DNA of 64,000 bases from an uncultured Aquimarina sp. (lineage in GTDB: Bacteria > Bacteroidota > Bacteroidia > Flavobacteriales > Flavobacteriaceae): positions 372,001-436,000 of the forward strand of contig NZ_CANMED010000006.1 in NCBI RefSeq assembly GCF_947496855.1, read 5' to 3'. The notes beneath the pieces were generated by a model, which made no database searches, was not told the DNA's origin, and saw only the letters and a list, made by a program, of their open reading frames with translations. Below are positions 26,812 to 34,273 of the stretch, piece after piece. Numbering within the stretch: the first letter of the stretch is position 1; every line of letters begins with the position of its first letter. The position numbers and the translations under genes were made by a program.

Positions 26812-28218
26812 ATGATACAAAATAAACTCACCCTTACCAAACTATTTTCTTATTTTAAAATAGCTATTACAGGCAAAGAACAACAATTTACTTCTGGTAG
26901 TATTCGTAGAGCTGTATTTATGCTTGCAATTCCTATGATCTTAGAAATGATCATGGAATCTATTTTTGCATTGGTAGATATCTATTGGGTTTCCAGTCTT
27001 GGCGAAAATGCCATTGCTACGGTAGGGTTAACAGAATCGGTAATCACTTTAATTTATGCAGTAGCCATTGGACTCAGTATGGGAGTAACTGCTATCGTAG
27101 CTCGTAGAGTTGGTGAAGAAGATATCGAGGGAGCTTCCCAGGCGTCGGTACAGGCCATATTTTTAGGAATTTTGGTGGCGATAATCATCAGTGTAGTCGG
27201 AATACTTTTTCCAAAAGAGATTTTGGCACTTATGGGAGGCGAACCTGATTTAATCGCAGAAGGATATGGATATACGCAGGTGTTACTGGGTGGAAACATC
27301 ACTATAATGTTGTTGTTTTTAATAAATGCTGTTTTCCGAGGGGCAGGTGATGCTTCTGTGGCGATGAAAGTATTGATTTTTTCTAACCTTTTAAATATTA
27401 TTCTCGATCCGCTTTTTATTTTTGGTTTTGGACCAATTCCAAGTTTTGGTGTGCAGGGAGCTGCTATTGCAACAACAATTGGGAGAGGTAGTGCAGTCTT
27501 GTTACAATTAGCGATTCTTTTCTTTGGATGGAGTAAAATTAAAGTATCTTTTAAAGATATTGTTTTACGCTCTAAAGTGATGATTAATTTGATTAAAGTG
27601 TCTCTTGGGGGAATTGGTCAATTTATTATCGGGACATCCAGCTGGGTGTTTTTAATGAGAATCATGGCAGAATTTGGTAGCGAAGTGTTAGCGGGATACA
27701 CAATTGCAATCAGAGTATTGATGTTTACACTAATGCCATCTTGGGGGATGAGTAATGCTGCTGCAACACTTGTAGGGCAAAATCTTGGAGCTGGTAAGCC
27801 TGAACGGGCAGAAAAATCTGTATGGAAAACCGCAAAGTATAATGCATATTTTATGATTTTCGTATCCATACTTTACTTAATTTTTGCCGAAGGTATTATC
27901 AGAATTTTTAGTACAGAACCTGAAGTTGTAAAATATGGAGCATTGAGTTTGCGTGTAATCGCTGCCGGATATGTGTTTTATGCATATGGGATGGTTGTTA
28001 TTCAATCCTTTAATGGAGCAGGAGATACGAAGACACCAACCGTTATTAACTTTTTTTGTTTCTGGGTATTCCAGTTGCCCTTCGCATATTTGGCAGCAAT
28101 CGTTTTTGATTGGGGAGCAATGGGTGTATTTTTAGCAATTACTTTTGCCGAAATTTTAATTGCAGTTGTTGGCATTCTATGGTTTAGAAAAGGGAATTGG
28201 AAATCGGTGAAAGTGTAA
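26812..28218 (+). CDS. MATE family efflux transporter
   Basis: A 468-residue inner-membrane antiporter of the multidrug and toxin extrusion family, with about 12 hydrophobic helices in two MatE halves. The first half starts GSIRRAVFMLAIPMILEMIMESIFALVDIYWVSSLG and the second has the matching LGGIGQFIIGTSSWVFLMRIM. The segment INAVFRGAGDASVAMK and its repeat VIQSFNGAGDTKTPTVIN are the conserved family motifs in each half. It uses a Na+ or H+ gradient to export cationic drugs or metabolites; the substrate is unknown. It stands alone, with a hairpin-containing leader. Confidence 0.92.
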   Translation: MIQNKLTLTKLFSYFKIAITGKEQQFTSGSIRRAVFMLAIPMILEMIMESIFALVDIYWVSSLGENAIATVGLTESVITLIYAVAIGLSMGVTAIVARRVGEEDIEGASQASVQAIFLGILVAIIISVVGILFPKEILALMGGEPDLIAEGYGYTQVLLGGNITIMLLFLINAVFRGAGDASVAMKVLIFSNLLNIILDPLFIFGFGPIPSFGVQGAAIATTIGRGSAVLLQLAILFFGWSKIKVSFKDIVLRSKVMINLIKVSLGGIGQFIIGTSSWVFLMRIMAEFGSEVLAGYTIAIRVLMFTLMPSWGMSNAAATLVGQNLGAGKPERAEKSVWKTAKYNAYFMIFVSILYLIFAEGIIRIFSTEPEVVKYGALSLRVIAAGYVFYAYGMVVIQSFNGAGDTKTPTVINFFCFWVFQLPFAYLAAIVFDWGAMGVFLAITFAEILIAVVGILWFRKGNWKSVKV

Positions 28219-28528
28219 GTAAGATATGAGGAGTTTTTTGTGGATCTTACTTTTATGAAAAGCTTTATAAAGGCTCTCTCCCTTTGGTGAAAGGGGAGAA
28301 TGAATTTTGATGCTTTGGGCATCAAAAGAAAGATGGCTTTTATTACATGCAACGTTTAAGCATTTCTTCACACTCTTCGTCTTTATACTTTTCTTAGGGA
28401 AAGTATAAATCCACCTCCCTTTGTCTAAAATGAGGAACTGTTCTCGACTATGCTTTATACCATAAAAAAACCGGAAATCAGACCTGATTTCCGGTTAAAG
28501 TATTAGAATAGCTATGGTTTTTACATCT
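28219..28528. repeat. Intergenic stretch with three nested hairpins and a terminator
   Basis: No gene seen. It holds three hairpins in a row: CTCCCTTT-ggtg-AAAGGGGAG (about 28278-28298), TTGATGC-tttg-GGCATCAA (about 28306-28324) and TATACTTT...AAAGTATA (about 28384-28408). After these comes the terminator of the next gene. The hairpin-rich, non-coding composition looks like a degraded dispersed intergenic repeat. Confidence 0.35.
28469..28496 (-). terminator. Terminator of the T9SS protein gene at 28529
   Basis: AACCGGAAATCA...TGATTTCCGGTT followed by a run of seven T on the minus strand. Confidence 0.85.
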
Positions 28529-29698
28529 CTAATTTTTCACAATTTTATAAGTATCTGTACCATTTTTGATAATATAAAAACCTTTAGGCAGATTTTGAAT
28601 AAAAGCTTTTTCTTCTTCTTTATTTGCAACTTTTCTTTCTATAACAAGTGTGCCTTGAGAATTGTAAACAGTTAACTCAAATTGAGTATTTGTATTCTTT
28701 TGTCTAGAAATAGGAAAAGGTGAAATGATAGATGTTATATTTTCTTCAGTATATGTAATCGGGATTGCCAAAAGGTTATCAGCTTCACCAGTTGTACCTT
28801 CGTTATTTGAGTTATCTGTGTCAATATCTACCAAAATAAAATAATTTCCATTAGCAAGACCTCCATTATTATTAATGTCCCATCCATTGATTGTTGTTTG
28901 GATACCATAAGAACTATTTACATTACGACTAGGCATATTAATAGTTTTTAAGAGTTTGTCACTACTACCAATTGTATTGTTCAGAGAAAAGTAGAATTTG
29001 ACTTTTGCACTATTAGAGGTAGCGTTACCAATATTCCTAATTTCCAATCTATTAAAGCCAATGCTGCCAACACCACCATTTGCAATTAAATGACGTTTCC
29101 CGCTATTAAAGAATAAATCAAGCCAAGGAAAGCAAGTTGTACATTGAGAAAAAACTTGAGACGCGTCTAAATCGACAGCCAAATTTGGATTTCCAAGGGG
29201 ACATCCATTATTAGATGCAGGTCCAGCTTCATTAGGGCAATCATCCTGAGTGTTGGATATTCCGTCACCATCATTATCACCGTCAGGTATTGTATATAGG
29301 TAGGTTTGAGAGTTTCCTTGATATTCTACTACTAAATAGAATTTTTTTGAAGTACTGGTGGTGAAACTTCTGCCATTCCAATTGTAAGCAATACTTACCC
29401 ACATAGACTTTGTAGTGTAAGAATTAAATGAAAGATTATCATCACCTTCTCTATTCCATCTAATCAGGCCTATAAGATTATTTGATGTTACTGATTCTGC
29501 ATAAGCCTTTAACTTGATCTCATTGTAGCCATAGTTTCCTTGTATGTCAAATTTATAATCAAAACGTTGACCACTATTCCAGGTAAAACTTTGATTAAGA
29601 GGTGAGGTTACTTGAAAATTTTGAATATCTATTTGCGAATTAGCCTGGATTGATAACAGTAAAAACATTAAAATTGATAAGAGTTTAATTTTTTTCAT
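28529..29698 (-). CDS. T9SS-secreted protein with one novel N-terminal domain, thrombospondin-3 motif and CARDB-like domain
   Basis: 389 residues with a signal peptide (1-21). A domain of about 110 residues (22-130) is shared with the neighbouring protein (pattern GQRFDYKFDIQGNY, NLIGLIRWNREGDDNLSF, YLVVEYQG). A calcium-binding-type DGDNDGDGISNTQDDCP motif (about 140-156) follows, then a CARDB-like beta-sandwich (about 172-318). The C-terminal T9SS sorting domain (about 325-389) ends LPKGFYIIKNGTDTYKIVKN. It is probably a cell-surface or released adhesin-like protein; no enzymatic motif is seen. The gene is a paralogue of the next one upstream. Confidence 0.85.
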   Translation of the reverse strand: MKKIKLLSILMFLLLSIQANSQIDIQNFQVTSPLNQSFTWNSGQRFDYKFDIQGNYGYNEIKLKAYAESVTSNNLIGLIRWNREGDDNLSFNSYTTKSMWVSIAYNWNGRSFTTSTSKKFYLVVEYQGNSQTYLYTIPDGDNDGDGISNTQDDCPNEAGPASNNGCPLGNPNLAVDLDASQVFSQCTTCFPWLDLFFNSGKRHLIANGGVGSIGFNRLEIRNIGNATSNSAKVKFYFSLNNTIGSSDKLLKTINMPSRNVNSSYGIQTTINGWDINNNGGLANGNYFILVDIDTDNSNNEGTTGEADNLLAIPITYTEENITSIISPFPISRQKNTNTQFELTVYNSQGTLVIERKVANKEEEKAFIQNLPKGFYIIKNGTDTYKIVKN

Positions 29699-29845
29699 GA
29701 TAAAAGTTTTAAAAGTTAATTTATTAAAGTGTTTTGATTTTGAAATGTGTTAACTCTGATTGTAGGCTTATTTTACTATTTTAATGAAAGTTAATTTCAG
29801 GTTATGATAAGTTGTTTTTTAATAGAAAAGAGTATATACTTTTTT

Positions 29846-30093
29846 TATAAAGTTATCTTTAAAACAACCAAGTGGGGAAAAATCACCTTTACCAAATGAT
29901 TATAATACGATTATGCGAGTGTAAAGTGCTATTATTATATAAGGGAGATGGATATCAAAACATCAAATTGTTATCGGTTCTTATTATAACAATATTAGTA
30001 TTTATCTAAGTGATTTTGACTTTTAGAAAAGGGAGGTGTAGAGAGTAAAAGTTTCTAGTCTAAATCAAAAAACACCCTCAATCGAGGGTGTTT
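29846..30093. repeat. Duplicated intergenic segment, copy A (includes a terminator)
   Basis: About 248 bp resembling 31771-31956. Shared blocks are TAAAGTTAT...TTAAAACAA, TGGGGAAAAATCA, TAAATCATT/TGATTAT, GTAGA(G/C)AGTAAAA and CTAAATCAAAAAACACCCTC. It ends in the hairpin AACACCCTC-aatc-GAGGGTGTT (30070-30093), which is the terminator of the gene ending at 30115. The rest of 29699-30114 shows no gene. Confidence 0.6.
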
Positions 30094-30114
30094 CAATAAT
30101 ATTATTATAAAATA

Positions 30115-31743
30115 CTATTTACTTATTTTATATGTTCTTGAATCACTTTTGATAATATAAAAACCTTTAGGTAAATTTTGAATAAAAGTATGTTCTTCTT
30201 TCTCAGAATTCACCTGCTTTTTACTAATCAATTGCCCCTGTATTGAATATACTGAAACATTATAAGGTCTGTAAGAAGTATTCTTTTGTAACGAATCTAA
30301 AACTAAAATTGGTTTTGAAATACGCGTAGGATCTCCCGCTCTAACCTGAAAAGGAAGACTAAATTCTGTGCTATATTCCGAATTTCCTTCTAAGTTATCC
30401 TCAATTCTTACTTGTAAGGTATAATTACCTGCCGGTATGTCTCCATCAAAATAACTTCCTTTATCATCAAAATAGAATGAAATAAAAGGTCGATTTTGTC
30501 CTGAGTTTAACGGGTCTAATCTGAATACATTGTTTTTTGGTTTATAAAATGAAACATTAGGATCGTCATTTGCCCAAAGATATACATGTATAAATTTAGT
30601 TTCTGATGGTATATCTCCTAAGTTTTTTACGGATACTTTAAAATCCATTCCGTTACTAAAGATACTTTTGTGTATATAATGACCACCAACTACACAACCA
30701 ACTACAGGAGCATTACAATCACTTTTAAAATTAGATTTTTCTAATGTTTCGAATTGGAGATCAGATTCATTTCTACAAGGAGTGTCTACAAAGGAAGCTG
30801 GTCTACCATTAGTTAGTTGACTAATAGAAGTAATTCTTTGGTTAAGACGCGTTATTTCTTCATAATTTCTATATGTGGTATTACCAAGACGAACCGTGAA
30901 AGTATATAGCTGTCCTATTTGTAATGGATCATTACTTCTTAGTACAAATGTCCTAGTATCTACTGGTTGATTACTACAAAATGAAGTAATAGCAGCTTGT
31001 CTATCATTATATGGATGAATTCTTGTAGAATAGCTTCTGTATTTATCGGAAATAACTCTTTTTACTCCTTTGTATTCTAAAACCAAAAACAAGGGACTAT
31101 TAAGATTCGCTCCATTAGTTCTTGTAACAGTACTCCAATTGTTCATTGTTGTCCATTGACCGAAATTTAACTCTTCATCTTCTGAATTTATGAGACCACT
31201 AGTAATAAGATTTTCAGGATTTTCATTAGTTTGATAAATCTTCATGGTAATATCTTCATCAAATTTTCCAACGATATCGAAATCATAAAATATTCTTTGT
31301 CCTTTAGTTAAAATACTGCTTGAATTAGCGGTAAATTTTAAGTTTCTTATTTTAAGACTTGGTTTATAAAATAATTTCTTTTGTTCTCCTTTATATTCTA
31401 ATACTAGGGTAACACCTTTATCCTTTATATAAAATGGAGTTTTATTAAGGCCAATAGTACTATACCAAAATTTTTTAGTAAACGAATCAAATATAAAAGT
31501 ATCGCCGTCATCGTTCCAATTAATGGAAGCTATTAGGTTTTGATTATTTATAATTGTTCCTTCATATAACTTTAATCTAATATTTCGATTGTAAGTCCCC
31601 CTTATTTTAAAAGCGAAATCAATTCGACCTCCAGGGTTATATAATTTCCCACTATCATAAATTACGGATAGATCCTTAACATCAAGTTGTGCTTGCATAA
31701 ATGATGTTGCCATAATGATTAAAAATAAATAGATTTTTTTCAT
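30115..31743 (-). CDS. T9SS-secreted protein with two copies of the novel domain and a CARDB-like domain
   Basis: 542 residues with a signal peptide (1-18). Two tandem domains of about 110 residues (20-128 and 131-243) share the pattern G-x-R-I-x-F/Y-x-F-x-I-x-G, ...NLI..., LVLEYKG. They match the single domain in the 28529-29698 protein. A Cys-containing middle region (about 250-345) follows, then a CARDB-like domain (about 350-465). The T9SS tail (about 480-542) contains LPKGFYIIKSDSRTYKISK, nearly identical to the paralogue's tail. It is likely a surface or secreted binding protein that arose by gene and then domain duplication. Confidence 0.85.
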   Translation of the reverse strand: MKKIYLFLIIMATSFMQAQLDVKDLSVIYDSGKLYNPGGRIDFAFKIRGTYNRNIRLKLYEGTIINNQNLIASINWNDDGDTFIFDSFTKKFWYSTIGLNKTPFYIKDKGVTLVLEYKGEQKKLFYKPSLKIRNLKFTANSSSILTKGQRIFYDFDIVGKFDEDITMKIYQTNENPENLITSGLINSEDEELNFGQWTTMNNWSTVTRTNGANLNSPLFLVLEYKGVKRVISDKYRSYSTRIHPYNDRQAAITSFCSNQPVDTRTFVLRSNDPLQIGQLYTFTVRLGNTTYRNYEEITRLNQRITSISQLTNGRPASFVDTPCRNESDLQFETLEKSNFKSDCNAPVVGCVVGGHYIHKSIFSNGMDFKVSVKNLGDIPSETKFIHVYLWANDDPNVSFYKPKNNVFRLDPLNSGQNRPFISFYFDDKGSYFDGDIPAGNYTLQVRIEDNLEGNSEYSTEFSLPFQVRAGDPTRISKPILVLDSLQKNTSYRPYNVSVYSIQGQLISKKQVNSEKEEHTFIQNLPKGFYIIKSDSRTYKISK

Positions 31744-31770
31744 GATAAATAGGTTTTAAATTTCTTTTAA

Positions 31771-31956
31771 GTAAAGTTATTTTAAAACAATAAAATGGGG
31801 AAAAATCATATTTAATAAATCATTAAAATACCATCATGTAAGCGTAAAATAATATTAGTTTAGATCTAAGCTGTCTTAAACTTTTGTAAAAGAGTATTGT
31901 AGACAGTAAAATTTCTAATCTAAATCAAAAAACACCCTCAAATTTGAGGGTGTTTT
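31771..31956. repeat. Duplicated intergenic segment, copy B (includes a terminator)
   Basis: Homologous to 29846-30093 and ending in the hairpin AACACCCTCAaaTTTGAGGGTGTT (about 31929-31956). This copy terminates the lipoprotein gene at 31988. It also lies about 28 bp upstream of the T9SS gene start, so it may carry that gene's promoter. Confidence 0.6.
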
Positions 31957-31987
31957 GTATATTGTTAGATGTGTAAACAAGAGGTTA

Positions 31988-34204
31988 TTAGAAACCAGTT
32001 GCCCAGCCGTTTGCCCAATCCGGAGCAGCTGCTCCATTTCCAGCACCAGTATTGTCACCAACGGTTATAAACCCTTGGTTTGTACCAGCATAATTGGTTT
32101 GTACAAATCCAGTTGCAGGAGTGTCAAATTGCATAGGATTGATAGAAAGAGCATTAGCTTCAATTCTAACAGCTGCTTCTGCATCCGTAGCCGATACATT
32201 TACTCCTAGGTCTACACCTTCAGTATAAAAGTTAGTGATCGTGAAGTTACCACCGCCTTCTTTAAAGAAAAGAGCACCTTCCGTAACAGGACCCACAACA
32301 GTAATGTTAGAAAGTGTTGTAGTTGTTACAGGCATAGCATCACCGTTATCTCCATTATTAGATCCTTCGATACCAGCTTTAGCTCCTTTAGAAATATACC
32401 AGCTATCACCGTTTCCTGCCCATCCATCAGCAAAATCGATAGAATCATCGCCACTACCAATAGATACTAAGAAGTTACCATCAACAGTTCCTCCAAAGAA
32501 CTCAATACCATCATCTCCTCCATTAAGAGATTGTACATATTCGAAAGTCGTACCTGAACCTACACCAAAAAGGGATACACCGTTAAATTCTTTATCATTA
32601 GAGAAAGTAGCACCTGTATATTCTACTCTTAAATACGTAATAGAACCAGAATTGTCAGTTGCGTTTGTCCCTCCGTACTGTAAATCAGCAACTTCAGAAG
32701 TAACATTGTTACCTTTGTTCGTTGGAGCATCTCCGCAAATTACTAACCCACCCCAGTCACCTTGTGCAGGAGGTGTAGTACCAGAAGTCATTACAACTGG
32801 ATTACTAGCAGTACCGTTTATAAAGATCTGTGCACCTCTTTCTACAGCTATAAAAGAAGCTGTACCTCCAACTGCTTTGATAGTCGTTCCGGCAGGAATA
32901 GTTAAAGAACCACCCGCTCTTACATAAAAGGCGCTAGTTAATTGATACTCAATACTCGCATTTAGAGCAACATCTCCAGTTACTTCTCCAGCTAAGTTTT
33001 CAGTTCCGGCTGGACCACTATTGTCAAGACCTGTTGTCCATCCTGCAGCCCAATCAGGAGAAGCAGCACCATTTCCAGCTCCAGTGGCAATACCTTCGCT
33101 ATAGAAAGATTGGTTAGCTCCCGTATAATTTGTGATATCAAGATCTGTAGGAGCATTTGCGAATTGGATATTTGTGATTGTTAAATCTCCATTCTCAATT
33201 CGAGCCGCTGCTTCCGCATCAGTATCAGAAATATTAATACCTATATTAACGTTACTCGTATAGAAATTATCAATTGTAAAGTTACCACCACCTTCTTTAA
33301 AGAAAAGGGCACCTTCGGTAACAGGACCAACTACTGTAATATTAGTAAGTGTAGTTGTAGTTACAGGAGTAGCATTACCGTTGTCACCATTGTTAGATCC
33401 TTCGATACCCGCTTTAGCACCGCCAGATATATACCAGTCTGTTCCACTTCCAGCCCAACCATCAGCAAAGTCGATTGAGTCATCACCACTTCCTGTAGAA
33501 ACTAAATTATCACCATCAACGGTTCCACCAAAAAATTCGATACCATCATCTCCACCATTAAAAGACTGAACAAACTCGAAAGTCGTTCCTGAACCAACAC
33601 CAAATAAAGAAACTCCATTGAATTCTTTATCATTAGAAAATGTAGCACCGGTATATTCTACTCTTAAATAGCGAATTGATCCAGAGTTATCGCTAGCATT
33701 GTTACCACCATATTGAAGGTCAGCAACTTCAGAAGTAACATTACTTCCTTTATTTGTAGGAGCATCTCCACAGATAACTAATCCACCCCAATCTCCTTGA
33801 GCAGGATTTGCAGATGCAGATGTCATTACAACTGGATTAGCAGAGGTACCATTGATAAAAATTTGAGCTCCACGTTCTACAGCGATATAAGCGGCAGTAC
33901 CACCGGTAGCTTCAATTCTTGTTCCTGCAGGAATTGTTAATGAAGATCCTGATTTAACAACATATGCTCCGGTAAGGTTATAACTAAGAGAAGCATCTAA
34001 TGTAGTGTCTGTTGTTACTTCTCCATTAAGGGTAGATGAAGTACAAGGAGTACAAGATCCTCCACAATCTACGCCAGTTTCGTTTCCGTTCTGAACTCCA
34101 TCTGTACAGGAAGATGTCGTACCAGAATCATCATCACTACTACAAGAAACTATAAACGCTCCGGTAGTAAGTGTTAGCATTAATGTAAAAAAGATTTTTT
34201 TCAT
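31988..34204 (-). CDS. Beta-helix-like lipoprotein with two near-identical repeat units
   Basis: A 738-residue predicted lipoprotein (lipobox ...FIVSC, Cys21). A short Cys-rich motif (33-54, pattern CxDGxxNGxExGxDCGGxCxxC) is followed by two tandem units, about residues 59-403 and 404-738, that are visibly very similar. Each unit has repeated short strands, such as GDWGGLVICGDAPTNKG, YLRVEYTGATFSNDKEFNGVSLFGVGSGTTFE, DDGIEFFGGTVDG and GSGDDSIDFADGW, suggesting a parallel beta-helix. It lies 69 bp downstream of a TonB-dependent receptor and is probably its surface partner. A single-unit paralogue is at 37953-39116. Confidence 0.85.
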   Translation of the reverse strand: MKKIFFTLMLTLTTGAFIVSCSSDDDSGTTSSCTDGVQNGNETGVDCGGSCTPCTSSTLNGEVTTDTTLDASLSYNLTGAYVVKSGSSLTIPAGTRIEATGGTAAYIAVERGAQIFINGTSANPVVMTSASANPAQGDWGGLVICGDAPTNKGSNVTSEVADLQYGGNNASDNSGSIRYLRVEYTGATFSNDKEFNGVSLFGVGSGTTFEFVQSFNGGDDGIEFFGGTVDGDNLVSTGSGDDSIDFADGWAGSGTDWYISGGAKAGIEGSNNGDNGNATPVTTTTLTNITVVGPVTEGALFFKEGGGNFTIDNFYTSNVNIGINISDTDAEAAARIENGDLTITNIQFANAPTDLDITNYTGANQSFYSEGIATGAGNGAASPDWAAGWTTGLDNSGPAGTENLAGEVTGDVALNASIEYQLTSAFYVRAGGSLTIPAGTTIKAVGGTASFIAVERGAQIFINGTASNPVVMTSGTTPPAQGDWGGLVICGDAPTNKGNNVTSEVADLQYGGTNATDNSGSITYLRVEYTGATFSNDKEFNGVSLFGVGSGTTFEYVQSLNGGDDGIEFFGGTVDGNFLVSIGSGDDSIDFADGWAGNGDSWYISKGAKAGIEGSNNGDNGDAMPVTTTTLSNITVVGPVTEGALFFKEGGGNFTITNFYTEGVDLGVNVSATDAEAAVRIEANALSINPMQFDTPATGFVQTNYAGTNQGFITVGDNTGAGNGAAAPDWANGWATGF

Positions 34205-34273
34205 TGTTTTGAATTTTAATAATTGTGAATAAAAATTGTTCGCTTTTAAAATGTTTTGTTTTAGTCAGTTTAT

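Noticed and set aside
32235..32927. Long plus-strand open frame (230 residues), with a shorter similar one at 33381-33569, opposite the repeated lipoprotein
   Set aside because: It is an antisense shadow. The similarity of the two frames simply mirrors the internal repeat of the real gene, and the composition is Pro/Ser-rich nonsense.
31988..34204. Possible repeat array of CRISPR type
   Set aside because: The repeats are about 1 kb each, coding and in frame, not short units with unique spacers.
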